This document shows, one piece after another, positions 1 to 6,564 of a stretch of 34,732 nt of DNA (within the stretch, counting starts at the first letter, position 1; each line of letters opens with the position of its first letter). The stretch lies in contig MERI01000181.1 of assembly GCA_001772005.1 (NCBI GenBank), positions 1 through 34,732 of the forward strand, given 5' to 3'. The notes below the pieces were generated by a model. That model had not been told where the DNA came from. It searched no databases and saw only the letters and a program-made list of their open reading frames with translations. The translations under genes were made by a program, and so were the position numbers. The stretch is from Betaproteobacteria bacterium RIFCSPLOWO2_12_FULL_62_58. Lineage in GTDB: Bacteria; Pseudomonadota; Gammaproteobacteria; Burkholderiales; SG8-41.

Positions 1-1445
1 GTCAATTTATCCTGGACATCGACCATTGGGCGCTGTTCTCCCCTGCCTATCGTCAATAGATCCCAGACCAGCAGCGCATACCCGGCAGCAGTCATCAAGC
101 CGAATGCCTCGCGCCACCACATACCCTGCACAAACCAGGGATGCGCTTGCGCGGCAAAATAACCGGCCCATGTGGAGCCCTCGATTGCACGTTCGATCTG
201 CGACTGTTCGTAACCGGAAACCAGCATGGCCATGGTCATGCCGACTGTGCCCATACTCAGCAAACCGAGCGCCCACTTCCACTTCCAGCCATTACCGGGT
301 AACGCGTCCTCCATCCACACGTTACCGCGCCACTTCTGCATAGCGAGATAGAAAAAAGCAATGTTGATCGTGGCATACGCGCCAAAGAACGCCAGATGCC
401 CGTGTGAAGCCGTCCACTGGGTGCCGTGAGTATAAAGATTGATTTGCGGCAGGGTGTGCATGAAGCCCCACACGCCCGCGCCGAAAAAATTGCCAAAAGC
501 ATGAGCGATGAGCCACGCCATAGTGGGATGGTTGGAATTCTTTATCTTGTTCACGCCCGCGTCAAACACGGCATGTACCACCATCGCTACCAGCGGGATG
601 GGCTCCAATGCAGAGAAAAATCCGCCAATCGTGAGCCAGTACTCCGGTGTGCCGATCCAGAAGTAGTGGTGCCCCAGCCCCAGAATGCCCGAACCGAACA
701 TCAGCGCCACTTCAATGTAAAGCCACGTTTCGACAATCCTGCGGCGCACTCCCAGCGTCTTCATCAGTCCGTATGCCATGATAACGCCGACCATCACCTC
801 CCACGTCGCTTCGACCCAGAGATGAATGACCCACCACCACCAGTATTGGTCAATCGAAACATTGGTGACGTAGAACATGCCCGCAAGATACAACCCGAAC
901 AAAGCCAGCAAGTCCATTACCAACACGCCCCCAATGCCGGTATAGTGGCCTTTTGTAAAGGTGGCCGCCACGTTGTAAAAGAAAACCAGCACACTCACCA
1001 CGATGCCGATATCCGCCCAGCGCGGCGCTTCGATATACTCACGCCCCTCGTTGATGAACCAGATGGTTGACATTTCGCCCGGACCGACCTGCGCCAGCAA
1101 AAAGACCAGCACCACAACGGCAACGGCAGTGGTCAACACCCAAAACACCAGGTTGCCCAGGGGCAATCCGACTACCGGGTGTCCAGCCTCGTCTTCCAAC
1201 AACCAATAGACCGAGCCGAGAAACCCGTACAGCAACCAGACCACCAGGGCATTGATATGCACCATGCGGTTGACGTTAAAGTCCAGCACGCCGAAGAGGA
1301 AATCCGGCTCGAGGTACTGCAGGCCGGCAAGCAGCCCGAATAGAAGCTGCGCGCCAAACAAAATCATGGCGGCAATGAAATACTTCGCCGCCAGTTTCTG
1401 GCCACCGTTCAGGTTGGCGCTGTCCAACACACCGGTCGTTGCCAT
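1..1445 (-). CDS. norB: Nitric oxide reductase large subunit NorB (3' end off the left edge)
   Basis: NorB is the catalytic heme-copper-oxidase-like subunit of the bacterial NO reductase. It reduces 2 NO to N2O at a heme b3/non-heme iron centre in the cytoplasmic membrane. The frame is open from the ATG at 1445 to the window edge (481 codons), so only the last residues are missing. The metal ligands of the family are visible: H63 (heme b), H208 and E212 in the segment HLWVEATWE, the pair H259-H260 in GLGHHYFW (FeB), and H348/H350 in SHGHLAFFG (hemes b3 and b). About a dozen hydrophobic helices can be read. No long hydrophilic N-terminal extension with quinol-NOR features is present, and norC lies directly upstream with a 2-nt gap, so this is the cytochrome-c-type cNOR. 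Base composition is clearly lower in GC than the ccm genes, which suggests separate acquisition. Confidence 0.97.
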   Translation of the reverse strand, partial: MATTGVLDSANLNGGQKLAAKYFIAAMILFGAQLLFGLLAGLQYLEPDFLFGVLDFNVNRMVHINALVVWLLYGFLGSVYWLLEDEAGHPVVGLPLGNLVFWVLTTAVAVVVLVFLLAQVGPGEMSTIWFINEGREYIEAPRWADIGIVVSVLVFFYNVAATFTKGHYTGIGGVLVMDLLALFGLYLAGMFYVTNVSIDQYWWWWVIHLWVEATWEVMVGVIMAYGLMKTLGVRRRIVETWLYIEVALMFGSGILGLGHHYFWIGTPEYWLTIGGFFSALEPIPLVAMVVHAVFDAGVNKIKNSNHPTMAWLIAHAFGNFFGAGVWGFMHTLPQINLYTHGTQWTASHGHLAFFGAYATINIAFFYLAMQKWRGNVWMEDALPGNGWKWKWALGLLSMGTVGMTMAMLVSGYEQSQIERAIEGSTWAGYFAAQAHPWFVQGMWWREAFGLMTAAGYALLVWDLLTIGRGEQRPMVDVQDKL

Positions 1446-1447
1446 GA

Positions 1448-2041
1448 CTAATTTTCCTGTTGCATAGACTTGAAGTTGTAGGGGAAGCCATTGGTATCAA
1501 TGGTGGACATCCACTTCAGAAAAGCCACGACTCCCCGCGCTTCCTCGTCGGTAACACCCAGATTGGGCATGCGACGCCCCAATGCATTGTGCAGTTTATT
1601 GGATGGGTCCTTGATGAAATCGACCATCAGTTGCTCGCGTGTTTCCTTGGAACCCCAGTAAGGGTCGAGCCAGGACTTGGTCAGATCGGGCGCGAAATAA
1701 GCACCGTTCCCCAACAGGGTATGGCAATTGATGCAGTTCTTTGCCTGTATGGTCATCTTGCCCTTGGCGACCAGTGCCTCGGCCTCCTGCTCGGAAAGCT
1801 CCTTGCCGAACAAGGGTTCTTTGATACCCCGCACTGGCACTTGCACATAACGCTTTTCATCGAACTTGTATTCGATGCGGTAATTGATGGCCGAATAGGC
1901 GGGTACCCGCTTCGACCCCGCTGTAATCTGCCGCATGGAATCGAAAGTCAAAAGGATCAGAACAACAAGCGAGACACCTGTAACCCAGATGGCAGTTTTG
2001 CGCCAAAAGGACTCGGATGCCCACCACGGGCTAGTAGCCAT
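1448..2041 (-). CDS. norC: Nitric oxide reductase small subunit NorC, membrane-anchored cytochrome c
   Basis: NorC is the electron-entry subunit of cNOR. It carries one periplasmic c-type heme and passes electrons to NorB. The 197-residue protein has one N-terminal membrane anchor (about residues 16-34). It also has one CXXCH heme site (C103, C106, H107, in NCINCHTLLG) and a downstream RRMPNLG segment that can supply the axial Met. The start at 2041 is preferred over an upstream in-frame codon because AGGAGAAAGGAG lies just before it. The gene follows the small membrane protein gene and precedes norB, all on the same strand. Heme attachment would need the Ccm system encoded 2 kb away. Confidence 0.96.
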   Translation of the reverse strand: MATSPWWASESFWRKTAIWVTGVSLVVLILLTFDSMRQITAGSKRVPAYSAINYRIEYKFDEKRYVQVPVRGIKEPLFGKELSEQEAEALVAKGKMTIQAKNCINCHTLLGNGAYFAPDLTKSWLDPYWGSKETREQLMVDFIKDPSNKLHNALGRRMPNLGVTDEEARGVVAFLKWMSTIDTNGFPYNFKSMQQEN

Positions 2042-2064
2042 GATTACTCCTTTCTCCTGTCGGC

Positions 2065-2463
2065 TCATACACTTTTTGTACCGGCGTCTTGACGCTCATG
2101 TTCGGCGGCGTGCGTTCCCACGCACAAATGCCAGATGGCATGAGGGGCCAGCCAATACCCAACCAGCAAAAACATCACAATAGCCGCCCACAACAGGCTG
2201 TTGAACATATGGGTCGCGTGCGCGAGGAACAGCGCGGAGGTGAGCAGCCCGGCATACGCAATGTAAGCCAGGGGCATGAGTTTGGGCATCCCCTTGATAC
2301 GCGAAAAAGCAAACAGAAGCGCATACAGCGCACCGAGCAGAACGACCATCGCGGAGGTGAAAAATATCGTGAAAAAACTGGCTAAACCGACTGGTTCTAC
2401 CACTGTATCTTCTCCTTGGTTGCGTCCAACGGAGCGATCGGCAATCATGTTATGACGTGTCAT
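2065..2463 (-). CDS. Small three-helix membrane protein of the nor operon, function unknown
   Basis: I do not recognise a named family. The product is 132 residues with a hydrophilic N terminus of about 20 residues. Three hydrophobic stretches follow (about residues 28-52, 61-86 and 89-112), then a His-rich tail containing APHAIWHLC and GTHAAEHE. The ATG at 2463 has a good AGGAG eight bases upstream. A GTG at 2403, just before the first helix, also has an AAGGAG at proper spacing, so a 112-residue form is equally possible. The gene lies 23 nt upstream of norC and 30 nt downstream of the DUF6448 gene, so it is almost certainly co-transcribed with norCB. Its size and position suggest an accessory or assembly factor of the NO reductase, analogous to the small Nor-associated membrane proteins of other denitrifiers. 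That role is inference from context. Confidence 0.8.
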   Translation of the reverse strand: MTRHNMIADRSVGRNQGEDTVVEPVGLASFFTIFFTSAMVVLLGALYALLFAFSRIKGMPKLMPLAYIAYAGLLTSALFLAHATHMFNSLLWAAIVMFLLVGYWLAPHAIWHLCVGTHAAEHERQDAGTKSV

Positions 2464-2493
2464 GATGTTCGCTCCTCTAGCTGTGATAAACCG

Positions 2494-3213
2494 CTAATGC
2501 GCGTGGGCCAGGGACTCTTCTGATTCTTGATGATGTCCGTGAGCCGGTTTGGTCGCCGCTTCATACAGTCGCTCGACATAGTGGATGTAAGGCACGTAGG
2601 CCTCGACGTATTCTCGCCCCGCTGTCACGTCGTTCGGATCGAAACCCTTTCTGCGCCAGGCGGCCTGGAAATACTCGCGTATGCCTTCCGCTACGGCGTC
2701 TGTTACGAGTGTCACCACGGCCTCCACTGAACCATCCACCAGCGCGCGATCGGCGGCCGGGATCGCCGGCCCAAGGTCGCGGCCAGCCGGTTTCAGCCCC
2801 GTGTATGGCGCACCCTCCCCTGCACGATGAATCCGGACGAGCGTTTCGAAGAAGTGCCTATCCGCCATCTCCTTTGCTGCTGGGCCCATTCGACGCACGG
2901 ACAGCGCCTGCTCGAATGCATTGCGTATCTCGCGCTCGTCTCTTGCCTGAACCCACGGCAACACGAGATTGACGTTGCCGGCGTCAAGCGCCTTCCTGGC
3001 GAGCATTACAACGGGACCGTCCAGCCCATCGCAATGCGCGATGGCCCACACCAGCACGAGGCCGGCATTGCCCATCCCCGCTGCTTCGGAAAACAAACCG
3101 ACGCCAAAATCATCCAGCCCGAAGTATTGGGCCAGCGATTTTCCGGTGACATACAGGATGGCCGCGAGCGCAACCGCCGCCGGGCGCAACCTCGGTAACC
3201 TCTGAATATTCAT
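2494..3213 (-). CDS. DUF6448 family protein, first gene of the nor operon
   Basis: The segment from AHCDGLDGPVV (H60, C61, D62) through GNVNLVLPWVQ to RIHRAGEGAPYTGLKPAG matches my memory of the DUF6448 family. No biochemical function is assigned to it as far as I know. In relatives the HCD motif follows a signal peptide directly. Here about 59 residues with two hydrophobic stretches (residues 11-28 and 47-58) precede it, so the protein is probably exported or membrane-tethered. The C terminus is His-rich (AHGHHQESEESLAHAH). The start at 3213 is chosen over an ATG four codons upstream because GGTGGAG sits five bases before it. The gene follows an FNR/Dnr-like box and leads an operon with the three-helix protein, norC and norB. 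The conserved H/C/D and the His tail suggest metal binding; a role in NO metabolism is inference. Confidence 0.85.
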   Translation of the reverse strand: MNIQRLPRLRPAAVALAAILYVTGKSLAQYFGLDDFGVGLFSEAAGMGNAGLVLVWAIAHCDGLDGPVVMLARKALDAGNVNLVLPWVQARDEREIRNAFEQALSVRRMGPAAKEMADRHFFETLVRIHRAGEGAPYTGLKPAGRDLGPAIPAADRALVDGSVEAVVTLVTDAVAEGIREYFQAAWRRKGFDPNDVTAGREYVEAYVPYIHYVERLYEAATKPAHGHHQESEESLAHAH

Positions 3214-3293
3214 GGTCTCCACCATCGAATGATTGCGGCGTCTGCGATACCGCCGCCAATTTACAAATCTTAGGAGCGCTGTTTTTCATCGTA

Positions 3294-3307
3294 TTGACGT
3301 AGATCAT
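3294..3307 (-). promoter_or_regulatory. FNR/Dnr-type operator of the DUF6448-norCB operon
   Basis: On the plus strand the site reads TTGACGTAGATCAT, one mismatch per half-site from TTGAT-N4-ATCAA. On the coding (minus) strand it is followed, 21 nt after the box, by TAAGAT (3267-3272), a 4/6 match to the -10 consensus. This places the box near -41.5, the class II activator position. It shares the central GTAG with the perfect box at 4240-4253. The box lies about 80 nt before the DUF6448 start. FNR and the NO-responsive Dnr/NNR proteins bind almost identical sequences, so sequence alone does not say which acts. Confidence 0.7.
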
Positions 3308-3350
3308 GCATTGCCACTATTGATTGGATCCTGCCCGGTACGCTGACCGT

Positions 3351-3458
3351 TTAAGCTGCCACCTCGCGCCCCTCGCCCGCCCGCTCTTCCGTGCGACCGT
3401 CGCGAATATGGTAAATGCGCTTGAAGGTGGGAATGAACTTTTCGTCGTGGGTGACCAA
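3351..3458 (-). pseudogene. C-terminal remnant of an ABC-transporter ATPase
   Basis: Reading minus from 3458, the frame gives LVTHDEKFIPTFKRIYHIRD, then GRTEERAGEGREVAA and a TAA stop at 3351-3353. VTHD is the H-loop of ABC ATPases, and the following text is typical of the C terminus of DevA/LolD/MacB-type export ATPases. Upstream of the Leu the frame turns into unrelated sequence (LRLAVAG). The Walker A, signature and Walker B motifs are absent, so only about 35 codons survive. It is a deletion scar between the nor operon and the hemerythrin gene, and marks a recombination breakpoint near 3459. Confidence 0.75.
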
Positions 3459-3503
3459 GCCGGCGACAGCGAGACGAAGATGCCGTGAAGTCCCAACGCA
3501 GCG

Positions 3504-3528
3504 CGGACGCGTTTTCATTCCGCGTCCG
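3504..3528 (-). terminator. Hairpin just after the hemerythrin gene, probable transcription end
   Basis: CGGACGCG (3504-3511) and CGCGTCCG (3521-3528) form a perfect 8-bp GC-rich stem with a 9-nt loop. It begins seven bases past the stop codon of the hemerythrin gene. There is no T-tract, so it may act as a weak or Rho-assisted terminator, or only as a 3' end stabiliser. Confidence 0.45.
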
Positions 3529-3534
3529 GCAGAG

Positions 3535-4170
3535 TCACTGCTCGTGGTGGAGGCGTTGCATCTGCATTCTTATCTTGCTCGGCAACATGTTGACGATACG
3601 GAAGTAGAGCTTGCGGAACTCATCGCGCCGATTGTCACCGAATAACGGGTCGTCATTGGTCTCGAACGCCGCCGCGATCTCCCGCCAGTCTTCCTCGGTA
3701 AGGCACTCCCGAGGCTGCGCCAGCAGTTCTTCTTCCTTCCGCATGTGATCGCGCAGCATGCCGGCGTAGGCGTCAACCGCCGCCCTGAACAGTCTGAACC
3801 CGTCCGGCGCCCCACCCTGGTAACGGACGAAGGCGCACTGCAGATAGGCGGTCATCTGCGCGCTCCGTATATGCTCGGCCTGCAACTCATCCAGCACGGC
3901 GTTGAACTGCCTGGTGCGGCGGCGCAACGCCTTGAACAGATAATTATCTTCCTTCGGATGATGGAAGCGCTCCGGGAAATCATCAATGTAGTAGAGCGCA
4001 GCGGCGAGCAGGGCAAAATCCCGCTCAGAACGCTGTTCTGCGATGTCACCGACCAGGCGCTGCAGCACCTCCAGCACCATTTCCAGCGCGCGGTGCTCCT
4101 GCTTGATGATCGCCACCGACACGTCTCGGGCATCCACGGTAGCATTCTCCTGTCCCTTGCCGATGCTCAT
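3535..4170 (-). CDS. Hemerythrin HHE domain protein
   Basis: This 211-residue cytosolic protein is a helical hemerythrin-like protein. The expected iron ligands appear in order: H in KQEHRALE, HH and E in ERFHHPKEDNYLF, H in LQAEHIRSAQ, and H/E in RDHMRKEEELL. Related HHE proteins bind a di-iron centre and take part in O2/NO sensing, scavenging or iron-sulfur repair. The start at 4170 (ATG) is preferred to an upstream TTG at 4182; the ribosome binding site is weak in both cases. A perfect FNR/Dnr operator with a class-II-spaced -10 lies upstream, so the gene should be induced under low oxygen or NO. That fits a role in handling NO beside norCB. It is not the RIC/YtfE type, which carries an extra N-terminal ScdA domain. 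Confidence 0.9.
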   Translation of the reverse strand: MSIGKGQENATVDARDVSVAIIKQEHRALEMVLEVLQRLVGDIAEQRSERDFALLAAALYYIDDFPERFHHPKEDNYLFKALRRRTRQFNAVLDELQAEHIRSAQMTAYLQCAFVRYQGGAPDGFRLFRAAVDAYAGMLRDHMRKEEELLAQPRECLTEEDWREIAAAFETNDDPLFGDNRRDEFRKLYFRIVNMLPSKIRMQMQRLHHEQ

Positions 4171-4239
4171 GCCGGGTTCCAAGGCCGGCCTTTGTCCGGA
4201 TTCTTGTAGGGTTCATACGCTACTCATCGTGAAGCGACG

Positions 4240-4253
4240 TTGATGTAGATCAA
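4240..4253 (-). promoter_or_regulatory. Perfect FNR/Dnr operator and promoter of the hemerythrin gene
   Basis: TTGATGTAGATCAA matches the TTGAT-N4-ATCAA palindrome without a mismatch. On the minus strand exactly 22 nt separate it from TATGAA (4212-4217). That is the spacing of a class II FNR-dependent promoter with the site centred at -41.5. The predicted transcript starts near 4205 and leaves a leader of about 35 nt before the ATG at 4170. The operator overlaps the last codons and the TGA of ccmI, so the hemerythrin promoter is embedded in the end of the ccm operon. Confidence 0.85.
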
Positions 4254-5464
4254 CGAATCTCGCTATCGATAACCACGGTGATCCCCGTGGCGGCACCGGT
4301 CACGGGCGAACTCACGCCCTGTAGATCACCCGGTTGCGGTGTGGCGTTCGCGGCTTTCGAGATCCGGGCTCCAACCACGACGCGGGGAAAGTTCGAAAGT
4401 TTGGTGTCCGGCGTCATCGCCATCGAGTCGTCGAGCGTGAATGTGGCCGGCAATTCCCGCGCCTGCTTGCGCATTATGGCAAGCGGCATGCGCGGACCGT
4501 CGGCCGCGCGGGCAAAAATGAACACGGTATCGGTCGGCGCGACCTTCGCCGCGAACTCGGGCGCAAGCCTCACGACGCCGCTTATCGCGTTGTTGCCCGC
4601 GGCCGTGATCCGCTCCCGCGGCGCGGGGCTTCCCCCGCCGAGCGCCTGGGCCTCGGCCACGCTGGCGCGGACCGATTGCGCCAGTTCCGAATCCTGCGGC
4701 ACCAGCCGCAATATACGCTCCCAATGAGCGACCGCTGTAGCGTAGTCTTGCTTGTCGAACGCCACCGTGCCGGCGAGCGCGAGCGCCTTGACGTTGTCGG
4801 GATCAACCTGCAACGCACGCGCGATGATTTTCTCCGGTTCGCCCTGCAGGCGTCGGCCTTGCGCCATCGCCAAGGCGTCGGCGTAATCCGCCAGCACCTG
4901 GGCATCGCCGGGCAGGCGCTCGACAGCGTGGGCGTAGGCGGCGGCGGCTTCGCCAAAGCGGCCGAGCGCGGCGTAGGAACGCGCCAGCATGACCCATCCT
5001 TGGACCTCATCCGGATTGTTCTTCAGGCGCTCGGCAAGCCGGTCGACCAGCGCCTGGAATTGTTGCACGTCCAGGTTATGGGCTGCGTCCGTTGCGGCTT
5101 GCGGCGCCAGCGCCTGCGGGTTTCCCACCACGAAATACAGCCCCACCGCGGCGAGCGGCACCGCGAGGCCCAACACGAGCGCGGCACGGCGCCCCCACTG
5201 TGGGCGCCCCGCCGCACGCTCAACGCCGCCGACATCGTCGAGCAGGCGTGCTTCCAGTTCGCGGCGCGCCTTCTCGTAGTGGTCCCCACTCAGCGTTCCG
5301 GCGCGCAGATCGGCCTCGAGTTCCCGCAACTGATCGCGATAGACGGCGACGTTGACTGCGCCGCGGGACAGACGCCCGGACGCTTTGCTGCGCAGCAGCG
5401 GCGGCACGATAAACAGCAAAGCGATGGCGACGAGCAACGCGCCGACGATCCAGAACAGGGTCAT
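4250..5464 (-). CDS. ccmI: Cytochrome c maturation protein CcmI
   Basis: CcmI is the apocytochrome chaperone of System I. It holds the C terminus of unfolded c-type cytochromes and hands them to the CcmFH heme lyase. The 404-residue protein starts with a transmembrane helix (MTLFWIVGALLVAIALLFIV). A cytoplasmic loop with YRDQLRELEADLRAGTLS, a hallmark of the family, follows, then a second helix (about 95-115). A periplasmic TPR region (about 135-290) and a C-terminal beta-rich domain complete it. The start ATG at 5464 overlaps the ccmH stop by four bases (ATGA), which indicates translational coupling. A longer open frame upstream is out-of-frame antisense noise of ccmH. It is the last gene of the ccm operon. 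Confidence 0.95.
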   Translation of the reverse strand: MTLFWIVGALLVAIALLFIVPPLLRSKASGRLSRGAVNVAVYRDQLRELEADLRAGTLSGDHYEKARRELEARLLDDVGGVERAAGRPQWGRRAALVLGLAVPLAAVGLYFVVGNPQALAPQAATDAAHNLDVQQFQALVDRLAERLKNNPDEVQGWVMLARSYAALGRFGEAAAAYAHAVERLPGDAQVLADYADALAMAQGRRLQGEPEKIIARALQVDPDNVKALALAGTVAFDKQDYATAVAHWERILRLVPQDSELAQSVRASVAEAQALGGGSPAPRERITAAGNNAISGVVRLAPEFAAKVAPTDTVFIFARAADGPRMPLAIMRKQARELPATFTLDDSMAMTPDTKLSNFPRVVVGARISKAANATPQPGDLQGVSSPVTGAATGITVVIDSEIR

Positions 5465-5934
5465 CGCGGGTCTGCCTCGCTGCCTTCCTCGATCAGCCTG
5501 GCCGCCCGCGCGCGTTCGGCTTCGGTAAGTTCCACCTCGGTGATCTTGCGGCGGCGCGCGAGCCGATAGAACAGCACGGCGAGCCCGGTCGCGAGCAGGA
5601 TCAGCGGCCCGAACCACAGCATCAGGGTCGTCGCCTTGAGCGGCGGGCGATAGAGCACGAAATCGCCGTAGCGCGCAACCATGTAATCCACGATTTCCCG
5701 GTCGCTCTCGCCCCGCTTTACTTTGTCGCGAATCTGGTTCTTGAGATCTACGGCAAGCTCTGCGTTCGAGTCGGCGAGCGATTGGTTCTGGCACACCAGG
5801 CAGCGCAGCTCTTCCGCGAGTGCCATGGCGCGGCGCTCCACCACCGGGTCTTCCGCCGCCGGCGCCGCCTCTTTGGCATGCGCGATGCCGCCGAGGGCCA
5901 GCAGCAAAATAAGGACGATAAACCTGTAGCTCAT
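5461..5934 (-). CDS. ccmH: Cytochrome c maturation protein CcmH (thiol reductase)
   Basis: CcmH is a membrane-anchored periplasmic thioredoxin-like reductant that keeps the CXXCH cysteines of apocytochromes reduced for heme attachment. The 157-residue protein has an N-terminal signal sequence ending near AHA-KEAA, the family signature LRCLVCQNQSLADSNA with redox Cys45 and Cys48, and a C-terminal membrane helix (LMLWFGPLILLATGLAVLF). The start at 5934 gives a proper signal peptide, although no clear Shine-Dalgarno precedes it; an upstream in-frame extension lacks a signal and is rejected. A 68-nt gap separates it from ccmG, and it overlaps ccmI by four bases. Confidence 0.95.
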   Translation of the reverse strand: MSYRFIVLILLLALGGIAHAKEAAPAAEDPVVERRAMALAEELRCLVCQNQSLADSNAELAVDLKNQIRDKVKRGESDREIVDYMVARYGDFVLYRPPLKATTLMLWFGPLILLATGLAVLFYRLARRRKITEVELTEAERARAARLIEEGSEADPR

Positions 5935-6002
5935 ATCAAAAATCGGAGAAACAACAGTTAGCCGCCGATCATCGACGGTTTCATCTTGCTTTGCGATATT
6001 TT

Positions 6003-6530
6003 CTAGCCATGGTTGAGCTCGTCCAGCAGCGGCAGGATTTTCTGCTTCACGATATCGGGCGTGAGCGGTCCGATCCGTTTGTAGCGGATCACGCCGCGCT
6101 TGTCGATCACGTAGGTTTCCGGCACGCCGTACACGCCGTAGTCGATGCCCACCCTGCCTTGAATATCGAAAACGGAGAGCCGGTACGGGTCCCCGAACTG
6201 CCGCAGCCATGCCAGTCCGTCTTCGCGCTTGTCCTTATAGTTGAGTCCGTAAATCGGCGCGACGCCGCTTTTCGCCAGTTCCGTCACCACCGGGTGTTCC
6301 TCGCGGCAGGCGACGCACCATGACGCCCAGACGTTGAGCAGCCACACCTTTCCCAGCATGTCCTTCTGCGAAAACGTTTTGCCGGGCTCATGCAACTGCG
6401 GCAACTCGAAATGCGGCGCGGGCTTGTTGATGAGCGGCGAGGGCACTTCGCGCGGGTTGAGGCTCAGGCCTACGAAGAGAAAGCCGACGAGAATGCCGAA
6501 GATCGCGAGCGGAATGAGGAAGCGGTTCAT
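6003..6530 (-). CDS. ccmG: Thiol:disulfide interchange protein CcmG/DsbE
   Basis: CcmG is a periplasmic membrane-anchored thioredoxin-fold protein that supplies reductant for apocytochrome thiols together with CcmH. The 175-residue product begins with a membrane anchor (about residues 3-22). It carries the active site WCVAC (C72, C75) within LLNVWASWCVACREEHP. The cis-Pro region is GVYGVPETYVID, and the acidic GxNYKD loop is typical of CcmG. It lies 34 nt after ccmF. Confidence 0.96.
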   Translation of the reverse strand: MNRFLIPLAIFGILVGFLFVGLSLNPREVPSPLINKPAPHFELPQLHEPGKTFSQKDMLGKVWLLNVWASWCVACREEHPVVTELAKSGVAPIYGLNYKDKREDGLAWLRQFGDPYRLSVFDIQGRVGIDYGVYGVPETYVIDKRGVIRYKRIGPLTPDIVKQKILPLLDELNHG

Positions 6531-6564
6531 CTTTCGGCGGTGCGGGCGTAGCGATCGATTAAAG

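Noticed and set aside
426-1070. 214-codon plus-strand open frame
   Set aside because: It is antisense to norB, whose heme and iron ligands are all in the minus-strand frame.
5935-6210. N-terminal extension of ccmH into ccmG
   Set aside because: It overlaps ccmG antiphase and removes the signal peptide from the N terminus; the ATG at 5934 gives the normal CcmH.
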